Source: Clostridium sp. (lineage in GTDB: Bacteria; Bacillota; Clostridia; Clostridiales; Clostridiaceae). From it: a stretch of DNA of 64,000 bases. Of this stretch, positions 18,379-26,528 are shown piece by piece (position 1 is the first letter of the stretch; each line of letters opens with the position of its first letter). Below the pieces are notes generated by a model. The model searched no databases and was not told the origin of the DNA. It was given only the letters and a program-made list of their open reading frames with translations. A program made the position numbers and the translations under genes. Location: NCBI RefSeq assembly GCF_026168755.1, contig NZ_JAPFDR010000011.1:23823-87822 (forward strand), in the 5' to 3' direction.

Positions 18379-19137
18379 ATGGCTATCAAAGGATTCACAA
18401 AAGCGGAAAACTCTATACTATTCACTTCTAACTTAAGCAATAATGCTAAATTAGTTTACATTCAAATAAAATACTACTCTAGCATTGATGGATTCAAACT
18501 TTCTAAAACAACAATTCTTAAAGATAGTCAGTTAAGTGTTAACACTTTTGATAAGGTGATAAAGGAATTAAGACAAGCTGGATTAGTATTTCAATATACT
18601 GAGAAGCAAGGAAAGAAAAATATTTATTGGTATTCAACTAATGAGTTAAAAACTGGTGTAGATGGTAACGGAAACAAAGTTATAGATAATCAAATAGATA
18701 TAACTGAAGTTACTGGAGAAGCTGAGAAGGTTAAAGCAGTAAAGCAAAGTAGACAAACTAAAATTGACAATCACGAAAATGTAAGATTGGTTAGAAGTGC
18801 CCAAGGTGCTAACATTGATAATTCAAAATTTGATAAGGATATATTAACTTTTGCTGATGTTGACTTAGTTAGAAATGCAGTTAAGGAATTTAAGAAAAAA
18901 GCTAAGTATAATAAAAATGAAAAACTCTTAAGTGCTAAAACAATTAGAAATATTCTTATACAAGAGTATTACAATAACAAAATGGATTTTAATCCAATAA
19001 TGTTAAAGAAGATAAATGCAGTTAGGAAGCTAGATGGGGAAATGGATATAAAGCAATATAGTGATATAGCTGATGAAATAGAGTTAAGAGAAGCATTAAA
19101 AGAATTAGAATCTGGTATATATCCAGTTGTAGCTTAA
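18379..19137 (+). CDS. Winged-helix replication-type protein
   Basis: 252 aa. Residues 1-80 (MAIKGFTKAENSILF, then LSNNAKLVYIQIKYYSS and SVNTFDKVIKELRQAGLV) have the helix-turn-helix pattern of phage and plasmid replication initiators (HTH_36-like); the remainder is helical, rich in Lys/Glu. A GTG at 18346 is in frame, but GGAGAGGGG precedes the ATG at 18379. It may be a replication organiser or a regulator. A second protein of the same general type is at 24175. Confidence 0.6.
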   Translation: MAIKGFTKAENSILFTSNLSNNAKLVYIQIKYYSSIDGFKLSKTTILKDSQLSVNTFDKVIKELRQAGLVFQYTEKQGKKNIYWYSTNELKTGVDGNGNKVIDNQIDITEVTGEAEKVKAVKQSRQTKIDNHENVRLVRSAQGANIDNSKFDKDILTFADVDLVRNAVKEFKKKAKYNKNEKLLSAKTIRNILIQEYYNNKMDFNPIMLKKINAVRKLDGEMDIKQYSDIADEIELREALKELESGIYPVVA

Positions 19138-19224
19138 CAAGAAATATCAAGGAGAAGAATTATATCAGTATCTACAATATACAAAAGCACCTACAAGCTC
19201 CATTTTAAGTAGTTGGTTAAATGA

Positions 19225-19665
19225 TGGAAAGAAGAAGGTAGAAGCATATCAGGGATAAACAAGACCTATGTAAGTATATTATGGAATGATATTTATAATG
19301 GTGTGGTTAGATTATCAAATCCAAGTAATACAATGGTAGTATTTTGTGGTGGGGGCAGTAACTTATTACTTGAAAGTTTTACTGATGCAATTCTAAAAGA
19401 ATATAACATAAAAATATTAACACCATTAGAAAATACTTATAGAGACCTCATAGGGGTGATTTTATTAAGTGGTAATGATACAATAGAAACAACTAAGATA
19501 GTACCAGTGGAAGATGCTACAGCAGTAAAGTCCAATTATGAAAGATTTGTAGAGCTTAATGAGAATGGATTTGAAATTAAAGAAATCTTAACTATAACTG
19601 GATTAGCATTACAAACATTGAGGAACTATCAGGTCAAATATAATAAAGAGATTCAGGCAGTATAA
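19225..19665 (+). pseudogene. Remnant ORF, possible actin-like (ParM-type) C-terminal fragment
   Basis: The frame is open from 19225 to the stop at 19665, but no start codon has a ribosome binding site; the first candidate is a GTG at 19303. An adjacent frame reads coherently up to about 19255, as if a frameshift separates two halves. The segment MVVFCGGGSNLLLES resembles the nucleotide-binding GGG turn of actin-like plasmid segregation ATPases, and the C-terminus looks like a helix-turn-helix. Both readings are tentative. Confidence 0.35.
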
Positions 19666-19675
19666 GGAGGGTATT

Positions 19676-19990
19676 ATGAGAATTAAAAAAGTATTAGCAA
19701 TAACTGGAACGGTTGTTGGAGTGGGGATTGTTGGATCTGGATTGTTTTTGTTTGGTAAAGGTGATTCAAAGGATGATGTTAAGTGGCTTAAATCATTATC
19801 TTTAGAACAACTTAATAAGATTAGAGAAAAAGTTAGAATTGCTTTTTGTGAAGCTGGGAAAGACTATAAATTAGCTTCTAAGCTACAAAGCTTATTGTCA
19901 TTAATAGACAAAATAATATATGATAAAACTACAAGCAGTGGTTTACCACTACCAAAGAGAGAGCATGGTTGGTATTTATCCAATGATTAA
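19676..19990 (+). CDS. Small membrane-anchored protein of unknown function
   Basis: 104 aa, ATG after AAGGAGGGT. Residues 5-27 form one transmembrane or signal-anchor helix rich in Gly/Val; the rest is helical and charged (LKSLSLEQLNKIREKVRIAF, then LASKLQSLLSLIDKIIYD). No recognised family. It lies between replication-type genes and the defence-like cluster and is followed by a terminator. Confidence 0.55.
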   Translation: MRIKKVLAITGTVVGVGIVGSGLFLFGKGDSKDDVKWLKSLSLEQLNKIREKVRIAFCEAGKDYKLASKLQSLLSLIDKIIYDKTTSSGLPLPKREHGWYLSND

Positions 19991-20072
19991 AAGTATGAAA
20001 CTTATTAATAAATAGATGAATTTTGAATAGAAAACTAAGTGAAGAACAATAAGAGAAGTTAATTGTAAGAAA

Positions 20073-20100
20073 TGAGCTGGACTAATCCAGTTCTTTTTTT
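20073..20100 (+). terminator. Intrinsic terminator after the small membrane protein gene
   Basis: 8-bp GC-rich stem around GAGCTGGA / TCCAGTTC followed by TTTTTTT. Confidence 0.85.
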
Positions 20101-20242
20101 GTGTAAATGAAAGATGAATTTTATTGTATAAGGAATAGTAATAGTTTTAGGTAGATTAAGGTATTAGATTTTAATTGTAAATTATGTTAAGATTATATTG
20201 TTAATTTTATACTAATAAATATAAAAAATGGGAGATGTTATT

Positions 20243-20806
20243 TTGGAGACAATTACACCTGAAGAATCATTATTATTACAATGTTTAGCAACAACATCGT
20301 TATTAGGAGAACTAAGTAATGCTAATTTTTTTAAAAGTGATTACTTTAATAAATTATCATTTGCAAATGAACAACATAAGGAAATTTTAAAAATATCAGG
20401 GATAGGAAATCCTGCAACAATGCAAATGATGCTTTATGCATTACTGACTGTACCTAAAGAGATTTTATCAAGGGCATCATATGAAATGCTTGAAAGTTAT
20501 GTTGAGAGAATTAATCCATTAGTATATTCATTGATTGAGGAAGAAACTAGTTCAAATTATGATGGAGAAACTGAAAAAGAAAATATTAATTATTTTCGTC
20601 ATATTAGAAACGCTGTAGCACACTCAAAATGTGATTTTAATAGTAATGCTGGTAGAAATTATGTTACTTTTATTGACAATACACCAAATAATTCAAAACA
20701 ATGTTCTATAAAAATTGAATGTTATAAAATTGGGGAAGTAATTATGGAGTTACAGAAGTTGATTATGGAATATTATAATAATAATCACAAGAGCATAAAT
20801 TCATAA
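20243..20806 (+). CDS. HEPN-type protein, putative RNase beside abiH
   Basis: 187 aa from a TTG start; an in-frame ATG at 20228 has no ribosome binding site, whereas GGGAGATG precedes the TTG. It is all-helical by inspection. The C-terminal region reads FRHIRNAVAHSKC, giving the R-x4-H motif (Arg122, His127) that defines HEPN ribonucleases and tRNA- or mRNA-cutting toxins; the arrangement resembles the pEK499-p136-like HEPN group. No terminator separates it from abiH 83 bases on, so the two are probably co-transcribed. Confidence 0.65.
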   Translation: METITPEESLLLQCLATTSLLGELSNANFFKSDYFNKLSFANEQHKEILKISGIGNPATMQMMLYALLTVPKEILSRASYEMLESYVERINPLVYSLIEEETSSNYDGETEKENINYFRHIRNAVAHSKCDFNSNAGRNYVTFIDNTPNNSKQCSIKIECYKIGEVIMELQKLIMEYYNNNHKSINS

Positions 20807-20889
20807 TTATAGACTAGATTAAATAGGTGTTAACATAAATAAAAGTATAATTATGAATAAAAATGAAGTTTGTAAAAGGGGAGAAAGTG

Positions 20890-22071
20890 GTGAATATATT
20901 AGTAATAGGAAATGGATTTGATTTAGCACATGAATTACCAACAAAATATTGGGATTTCATAGAATTTGTGAAAGTATTCAAAGCTTTAAAAGACTCTACA
21001 AGAGATAGAATAGAAAGCATATCTTATTTTCAGAGATTAGATGAGAATATAAAGGAATATTTATTAAGTGATGCTGTATTTAACTTTTCAAATCATACAG
21101 ATATATTAAAAGAGTTTTATAAATTGATTAACAACAATATTTGGATTGAATACTTTGATAATGAAATTGATTTTAAAAACAAGGGTTGGATTGATTTTGA
21201 ATTTGAAATATCAGAAGTTATTAAGAGTCTAGATTATTTACTTATAGTGAATAATAAAAAGCTTAAAAAGCCAGGTGATAATGAAATTGATGATAATTTT
21301 AAATATAACGTAGCTGCAAAATTTATAAATAAGATGAAGAATAAGGGAATAACAGACCATAATAAAAGATTTAAGATAGGAGATTTTTATGGTGAAGTTG
21401 CTAAGGAAATAATAGATGAACTATATGAAGAATTAAATAATCTTATCAGATGTCTAGAAATATATCTTGAAGAATTTTTAGGGAAAATAAATATTGAGAA
21501 AAGGTTAATTGATATATTAGAAATTGAAGAAATAGATAAAGTAATTAGCTTTAACTATACAAAAACTTATGAGAAAATATATGATGTTGAGAAAAAATGT
21601 ATGTATGATTATATACATGGAGAAGTAAATTTAAATAGAGATATAATAGAAAATAATATGGTATTAGGAATAAATGAATATCTAAATACTGAAGAAAAAG
21701 ATGAAAAAATAGAATTTATTAAATTTAAAAAATATTTTCAAAGAATATATAAGGAAACTAAGTGTTTACATAGAACTTGGCTTGAAAGAGCAAAAAGTTT
21801 GCAAGGTGATGCTGAAATGACTAAAAAAAGTGATAAGTTAGAATATATTAACAAAGTATATATATATGGTCATTCGCTTGATATTACTGATAAAGACATA
21901 TTAAAAGATTTGATAAACTTTATAGGTACTCAAACAACTATTTTCTATTATGATAAATATGATTATGCACAAAAAATAGCTAATATGGTTAGAATAGTAG
22001 GACAAGAGTACTTAAATAAAAATTGCTATGGATTATATCCTAAAATTATTTTCAAAGAGATAAAAAGGTAA
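20890..22071 (+). CDS. abiH: AbiH family phage abortive-infection protein
   Basis: 393 aa, GTG start after AAGGGGAG. It begins with the AbiH hallmark MNILVIGNGFDLAHELPTKY, a nucleotide-binding-like glycine turn, and has the later family motifs VISFNYTKTYEKIY, YDYIHGEV and IYGHSLDITDKDIL. AbiH gives phage resistance in Lactococcus by abortive infection; the molecular target is not established. In-frame codons upstream to 20863 are ignored because the motif begins at this start. Confidence 0.85.
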   Translation: MNILVIGNGFDLAHELPTKYWDFIEFVKVFKALKDSTRDRIESISYFQRLDENIKEYLLSDAVFNFSNHTDILKEFYKLINNNIWIEYFDNEIDFKNKGWIDFEFEISEVIKSLDYLLIVNNKKLKKPGDNEIDDNFKYNVAAKFINKMKNKGITDHNKRFKIGDFYGEVAKEIIDELYEELNNLIRCLEIYLEEFLGKINIEKRLIDILEIEEIDKVISFNYTKTYEKIYDVEKKCMYDYIHGEVNLNRDIIENNMVLGINEYLNTEEKDEKIEFIKFKKYFQRIYKETKCLHRTWLERAKSLQGDAEMTKKSDKLEYINKVYIYGHSLDITDKDILKDLINFIGTQTTIFYYDKYDYAQKIANMVRIVGQEYLNKNCYGLYPKIIFKEIKR

Positions 22072-22111
22072 GGTTATTTTTAAATTTAAAAATAAAATAT
22101 TGATTTCATTT

Positions 22112-22141
22112 AAGAGCTGAGCTTATGGTTTCAGCTCTTTA
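22112..22141 (+). terminator. Hairpin after abiH
   Basis: 9-bp stem AAGAGCTGA (22112-22120) with 22131-22139, followed by TTATT. Confidence 0.7.
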
Positions 22142-22156
22142 TTGGTTTAATAAATA

Positions 22157-22165
22157 TGGTATAAT
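22157..22165 (+). promoter_or_regulatory. Extended -10 promoter for the coiled-coil/SEC-C pair
   Basis: TGGTATAAT (TG-N-TATAAT) 24 bases upstream of the start codon at 22189; no good -35 is visible. Confidence 0.5.
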
Positions 22166-22188
22166 ATAGAAGAAGGGGGATGGATAGT

Positions 22189-22944
22189 ATGATTCTTAGT
22201 AGAGAGTTGGAAGAGTTATTTTCAAAAGAAGAATTGTTTTGTTTTGAAACAGAAGGATTAATAACTGATTATGATAAAGTATCGATTGCCTTAAAAAAAG
22301 GTGATATAAGTGAGTTGATTAGATTTTGTAAGGTTAATAATATAAAAAATGTTTTCTATACATATGGTTACTATGATAAAGTAGATTTTATCATTGGTGA
22401 TGAATTTGAAGAAGAGCTTGAAGAAGAGATATATTCTCTAATGCAAAATGATATTAAAGTTCATAATAAGCAAGTGGAAAAAATAGATTTCTCAAGACCT
22501 AATATATTAATTGTTTTTACAATTTTTGAGGGGTATAATATTACATTTATAGAAGATGAAAATTGGATTGAAGAACATGGAGTTGTAGAATCATATCAAA
22601 AGATAGAGGAATTAAAAGAAAAATATGAAGAAAAAATTTATGAGTTAGAAGAAAAACAAGCTGAAATGGAAGCTATAGAAAAGGCGAAAAAGGAAAATGA
22701 ACTGAAAGATTTAAGAGAAGAGTTTAAAGAGTTTCTTTTAAATGATGATGAGTTCAAAATGTCAACTAATCAGAGGTTAAGGCGTTCATTTTCACATAAC
22801 CTATTTAAAAGAACAGACACAAAAAAGTATGAAGTGTTGTTTGAAAAAAAGAACTTATATGAAGATAGTTACTATGTAGATATAACACGAGTATTTAATT
22901 TTGTTGAAGTTGTTTGGAGAGAGTATAAGTCAAATTTATATTAG
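22189..22944 (+). CDS. Coiled-coil protein of unknown function in the defence-like cluster
   Basis: 251 aa, start ATG 22189 after AAGGGGG; the in-frame ATG at 22180 abuts the ribosome binding site and is less likely. The N-terminal half (about 1-135) is a mixed alpha/beta segment with acidic stretches; residues 140-190 are a long Glu/Lys coiled coil (YQKIEELKEKYEEKIYELEE); the C-terminus is basic then aromatic. No family recognised. It is followed after 25 bases by the SEC-C protein, so the two form an operon. Confidence 0.55.
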   Translation: MILSRELEELFSKEELFCFETEGLITDYDKVSIALKKGDISELIRFCKVNNIKNVFYTYGYYDKVDFIIGDEFEEELEEEIYSLMQNDIKVHNKQVEKIDFSRPNILIVFTIFEGYNITFIEDENWIEEHGVVESYQKIEELKEKYEEKIYELEEKQAEMEAIEKAKKENELKDLREEFKEFLLNDDEFKMSTNQRLRRSFSHNLFKRTDTKKYEVLFEKKNLYEDSYYVDITRVFNFVEVVWREYKSNLY

Positions 22945-22969
22945 TGTAGCAAAATGGAGGATAAGATTA

Positions 22970-23632
22970 ATGAATATTGGTAGGAATGATATATGCTTTT
23001 GTGGAAGTGGTAAGAAATATAAAAAGTGTTGTATGATTAAAATACAAAATCCTGAGTTAGTTTGGAAAGAGAACTTTGATAAGCTTGATATAGTTGTTGA
23101 TAAGAAAGAAGAGCTAAAAACTATTATGTTTGATACATATCAATTTATGAAGAAGAATGATTGGCAAGGTGCTTGTCACGTACTATCATCTATTCAATAT
23201 ATTTTATTGAATGAAATAGGGTTAAATCCAAAACTATGTATTGGAGTTGTAGGAGGATTTAAAGGCACTGGTTTTGACCATTCTTGGATAGAGTTAGATA
23301 ATGAAGTATATGATATTACTGTTGCAAATGGTATGAATGATATTAAGGTTTCAGAGCCTATAATAGCAGGGTTTAACATTGCTACACTAAAAAGAAGTGA
23401 ACTAGTATATAACACAAATCAAAAGTTGGATTTTCCAGCTAGTATGATAAAAGATATGTCTATTACTGAGTATTTAGATGGGTTTACAAATCAATCAATA
23501 AATAATATACCAGCATATTTAAAGTGTGGCTTATGGAATCTAATAATAGATTTTGCAAAGAAAATAAACTTAGAATTAAACATTGATGATTTAAGAGAGA
23601 AATATTCAAAAGTTAAAAGAACAATAGTATAA
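22970..23632 (+). CDS. SEC-C zinc-motif protein with a transglutaminase/papain-like domain
   Basis: 220 aa, ATG 22970 after TGGAGG. Residues 5-21 are a SEC-C metal-binding motif (C9-x-C11-x8-C20-C21; GRNDICFCGSGKKYKKCC). Residues 60-120 have spacing typical of transglutaminase-like cysteine-peptidase folds: a Cys at a helix start (GAC69HVLSSI), His in a strand (FDH104SWIEL), and Asp after a strand (VYD115ITVAN). A peptidase, amidase or transferase role is inference from this triad. I do not know this combination in a named defence system. Confidence 0.6.
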   Translation: MNIGRNDICFCGSGKKYKKCCMIKIQNPELVWKENFDKLDIVVDKKEELKTIMFDTYQFMKKNDWQGACHVLSSIQYILLNEIGLNPKLCIGVVGGFKGTGFDHSWIELDNEVYDITVANGMNDIKVSEPIIAGFNIATLKRSELVYNTNQKLDFPASMIKDMSITEYLDGFTNQSINNIPAYLKCGLWNLIIDFAKKINLELNIDDLREKYSKVKRTIV

Positions 23633-23651
23633 CAGATAATGTTTATTGAAG

Positions 23652-23680
23652 AGAGTTAGAGTTAATCTAGCTCTTTTTTT
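23652..23680 (+). terminator. Intrinsic terminator of the coiled-coil/SEC-C operon
   Basis: 9-bp stem AGAGTTAGA / TCTAGCTCT followed by TTTTTTT. Confidence 0.88.
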
Positions 23681-23792
23681 GTTTTAAAAATAATATTTTA
23701 GTAAAACAAAAATATAATTTTACGTTTTGAAACGCTTTAGCCGGATAATAACACATTAGGAAAATTAAAAATAGAAAAAGGAGAATGATATT

Positions 23793-23960
23793 ATGACAAA
23801 ACAGACTAAAGCAATAAATATTAGAATGAGTGAGGAACTGAATAAGAGAGTAGAAGATTATTGTTGGAACAATCGTGTTAGAGTAAGCACGTGGATTAGA
23901 CAAGTAATTGAAGAGAAATTAAATGAGATTGAAGTTAATGGAGCTATTGAAAGAATATGA
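23793..23960 (+). CDS. Ribbon-helix-helix (Arc/CopG-like) regulator
   Basis: 55 aa, ATG after AAAAAGGAG. Sequence pattern: basic beta strand KAINIRMSEELNKRVEDYC, turn, then helix VSTWIRQVIEEKLNE, a textbook RHH layout. Probably controls the following replication-type gene or its own promoter, where a CGTTTTGAAACG inverted repeat lies about 75 bases upstream. Confidence 0.7.
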   Translation: MTKQTKAINIRMSEELNKRVEDYCWNNRVRVSTWIRQVIEEKLNEIEVNGAIERI

Positions 23961-24001
23961 GTTAACTTTTGAAGAGGTGGAAGATTAAAGAATAAGCTAA
24001 T

Positions 24002-24079
24002 GCTGGAGTGAAACAAGCTCCAGCTAGGTTATACAAGCATCTTAATGAGTAGGGTGTTTATATAACCTATTCAATAGGT
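24002..24079 (+). ncRNA. Three-stem structured leader upstream of the rep-type gene
   Basis: Adjacent inverted repeats: 24002-24008/24018-24024 (GCTGGAG), 24026-24033/24061-24068 (AGGTTATA) and 24065-24071/24073-24079 (ACCTATT). The last two share four bases, so they are mutually exclusive. This may be a copy-control RNA target, a regulatory leader, or part of an origin. No ORF covers it. Confidence 0.4.
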
Positions 24080-24174
24080 GAACTGAGAGAGGTGAAAGAA
24101 CTATCAGTATAAACAAAAAGGAAAAATGAATAGTGAAAGAGAGGTACAAATATATGAAAGAGAGGAACTAAATT

Positions 24175-25035
24175 ATGAGTTTTACAAATGATTTTAATTT
24201 CAATGGTGGAATGTTTGGAGATACCAAACCAAAAGGAAGCATCAGAGATATGTTTGATGAGAATGGAGAGCCTATTGTATATGATATATATGGTAATCCA
24301 GTAAGAGAAGAAGCTCCAGCTTCAGTTGGAGAAGTTGAGGAAGTTAATGAGCAATTTTTAGAAAGTAAAATTGAAAATAGGGCTCCTGAAACCACTAAAA
24401 AGAAAGATGATTGGAGTATTAATATGCCAACTAGCAATGAAACACTTATTAATAGAAAAGAGTTTAATTATGAGGTATTGATTAGTTTGTTATTAGAAAG
24501 TAAATGGAATGGTGATATGAAAGAAACACACCGTTATATTTATAAAAACAATATAAATTTTACGGAGTTATCAAAAAAAGCTGGTGTATCAGTTAATACC
24601 TTTAAGAAAGCTTTTAATAATCTTATCAAGTTAGGATTTATAATTGATACTACTTTTAATGATGAAAGAGTTTATAAAATTCCACAAAAATATATAGGTG
24701 GGAATCTATTGTTTGATGTGAAGTTCTTAGATGACCTTTTAAGGTTGCTTCATAAGAATTTAATAAGAATCTATATCCAGTATTATAAGTATTGCTATAA
24801 AAACAATAATACTGGTGTTTATAAAATGCCACAAGCTAAAACACTTGAAGCGGTTGGACTAAGCGTTAATGGTAAAAATAAGGATTACTTAAAAAAAGTA
24901 AATAGATTACTTGAAAAAGTTGGGTTAATCGAAATAATTGAAATTAAACACCACAGTGGAACACCTCAAGAAATTAGATGTCCGTACTATAAAGAAAGTG
25001 CCTTTTATAAAGAGATACTTAATAAAAAGAAGTAA
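24175..25035 (+). CDS. Replication initiator-like winged-helix protein
   Basis: 286 aa. After an acidic disordered N-terminus (1-90) come two winged-helix-like segments: NNINFTELSKKAGVSVNTFKKAFNNLIKLGFI (about 125-155) and a second with AVGLSVNGKNKDYLKKVNRLLEKVGLIEI (about 230-260). The gene is followed directly by four iteron repeats and an AT-rich stretch, the arrangement of theta-type Rep genes with their origin. Start ATG follows GAGAGG. The Rep call is inferred from fold pattern and location. Confidence 0.6.
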   Translation: MSFTNDFNFNGGMFGDTKPKGSIRDMFDENGEPIVYDIYGNPVREEAPASVGEVEEVNEQFLESKIENRAPETTKKKDDWSINMPTSNETLINRKEFNYEVLISLLLESKWNGDMKETHRYIYKNNINFTELSKKAGVSVNTFKKAFNNLIKLGFIIDTTFNDERVYKIPQKYIGGNLLFDVKFLDDLLRLLHKNLIRIYIQYYKYCYKNNNTGVYKMPQAKTLEAVGLSVNGKNKDYLKKVNRLLEKVGLIEIIEIKHHSGTPQEIRCPYYKESAFYKEILNKKK

Positions 25036-25039
25036 ACTA

Positions 25040-25147
25040 TCAAAAAGTAGATATACTTCAATAGACCATCAAAAAGTAGATACACTTTATATGTTATCCG
25101 TCAAAAAGTAGATATACCTTATTGTACTACTCATCAAAAAGTAGATA
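25040..25147 (+). repeat. Four iterons, likely replication origin
   Basis: TCAAAAAGTAGATA occurs exactly, or with one change, at 25040-25053, 25069-25082, 25101-25114 and 25134-25147. Start-to-start spacings are 29, 32 and 33 bases, about three helical turns, so all copies face the same side of the DNA. They begin 5 bases after the stop codon of the rep-like gene. Confidence 0.85.
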
Positions 25148-25240
25148 ACATAATAATAGATAATATTAATAACAGATAAAAATCATAATAGATAACTCTC
25201 AGCGAATTTCTAACGAAATTCTACTGAGGGAGTCTATTAG
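25148..25240. other. AT-rich stretch and hairpin next to the iterons
   Basis: 25148-25195 is almost pure A/T (candidate unwinding element). It is followed by a nested inverted repeat: GAATTTC 25204-25210 / GAAATTC 25215-25221 inside CTCAG 25198-25202 / CTGAG 25224-25228. Confidence 0.45.
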
Positions 25241-25342
25241 ATTCTAATGAAATACTTATTGTAAATGAAAAATAGGAGGGAAGTTCACTGGATGCAGTAT
25301 TAAGTTGCATCAAATATATACAATAAGGGAGATACAAAAGAT

Positions 25343-26215
25343 ATGAAGAAGAATTTAGAATTGGATTTAACACTAGAAGAATTAGAGGAAAGGCTACTTC
25401 ATGCAGAAGCAATAACAGAAGTATGGGAAGAGTTTGGACTAACTTTTGATACTGCTCAACTGGAATATATAGCCAATTACTTATTAGCAAAAACAAGTAG
25501 ACAAGAAAGACAAGCTTACAGAGTATTGTCACAAGCTGAATTTGATAAAAAGAATAGACAAACTACCAACATAAGCATATACCAAGAGTCAGATGATAGC
25601 TCAAGTTCAGAAGGAATAAGTAATATAATTGATATAGTTCTTAAGCCTAAGAATGATTACATAAATATGAATTGGAAGGTTACTTATGATGATGTTATGG
25701 AGGATTCAGCAATGGGAGAAGTTCTTAAACAATATAGAGATATAAGACTTCGTGTAATGAAACTTCAAAAAAATGGTAACTTAAATGTTAACACATATAG
25801 AAGGCTTATGAGTAATGTCAATGATGATATGATAATGACTAAAAAGATATTTAAAGGAGCTACAGAGCCTAAAAATAGTTGTTATTATCTTGGTGATGTA
25901 ATAGACTGGGATATAATAGATTACAGTAATGAGAGTCATATAGAAGTAATATTGAAAACTCTAAACCTAAAAGGTGATATTGTACCTGATGATACACTAG
26001 GATTAATTGTATTAGATATTAGAATATGCATTGATAAGATGAAGAAGAAATGCTTACTTACTAATGAAGATGTAAGAATAATTAATATGACCAATCAGGG
26101 TTATACATTAAAGCAGATTAGCAAAAAGATTGGAATCCAAGAGAGTGGAATAAGGAAGAGATTCAAGAAGATTTGTAAAAAGATAGCTCAGTTTAATTCA
26201 CGAACAATAATATAA
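25343..26215 (+). CDS. Phage-type regulator with sigma-region-4-like C-terminal helix-turn-helix
   Basis: 290 aa. The C-terminal 45 residues (LTNEDVRIINMTNQGYTLKQISKKIGIQESGIRKRFKKI) have the sigma-70 region 4 / LuxR-type helix-turn-helix pattern that recognises -35 elements. The N-terminal 250 residues are acidic and helical with no recognised domain. Phage and satellite late-gene activators (ArpU-like) have this layout, and it is the last coding gene before the long RNA-like region and packaging genes. ATG follows AAGGGAGAT. Confidence 0.55.
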   Translation: MKKNLELDLTLEELEERLLHAEAITEVWEEFGLTFDTAQLEYIANYLLAKTSRQERQAYRVLSQAEFDKKNRQTTNISIYQESDDSSSSEGISNIIDIVLKPKNDYINMNWKVTYDDVMEDSAMGEVLKQYRDIRLRVMKLQKNGNLNVNTYRRLMSNVNDDMIMTKKIFKGATEPKNSCYYLGDVIDWDIIDYSNESHIEVILKTLNLKGDIVPDDTLGLIVLDIRICIDKMKKKCLLTNEDVRIINMTNQGYTLKQISKKIGIQESGIRKRFKKICKKIAQFNSRTII

Positions 26216-26388
26216 AAAGTTTTAAGAGTGTTCGAAAATAGGACAAATATATACAAAATATATACTATTAAAATTGAGGGAGGTAAGAGCTCTCCTCATA
26301 AATAGGAACGACCAAAACAAAAGATAAAGGCTCTAGTGGTTTATACTGCTGGAGCTTAACTATTTTAAAAGAAAGGAGTAATTAAGAC

Positions 26389-26523
26389 TTGAAAGAAAAA
26401 TATTCTCTATTATTACATTTAGATAATGATTTAAAAAAGAAGCTGGAACAGATAGCTAAAAAATTACATATGAGCAAAAGCCAAGCCATAAGATATTTAA
26501 TACTAAACTATGATAAAGATTGA
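26389..26523 (+). CDS. 44-aa ribbon-helix-helix protein
   Basis: TTG start 10 bases after AAAGGAG. MKEKYSLLLHLDNDLKKKLEQIAKKLHMSKSQAIRYLIL has the RHH layout: hydrophobic beta strand, then helices around MSKSQAIRYLILNY. It lies immediately upstream of the ORF-free structured region and may regulate it. Confidence 0.6.
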   Translation: MKEKYSLLLHLDNDLKKKLEQIAKKLHMSKSQAIRYLILNYDKD

Positions 26524-26528
26524 TATTT

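Noticed and set aside
19303..19665. Intact ParM gene
   Set aside because: Only a C-terminal-sized piece is present, without a start signal and without the N-terminal phosphate-binding motifs.
20890..23632. Calling the four cargo genes one named defence system
   Set aside because: Terminator after abiH and a separate promoter before the coiled-coil gene show at least two transcription units; only AbiH has an established link to phage resistance.
25040..25147. Reading the four repeats as a CRISPR array
   Set aside because: Repeat unit is only 14 bases, intervals are 15-19 bases of AT-rich DNA, and no cas gene is near; the rep-adjacent iteron reading fits better.
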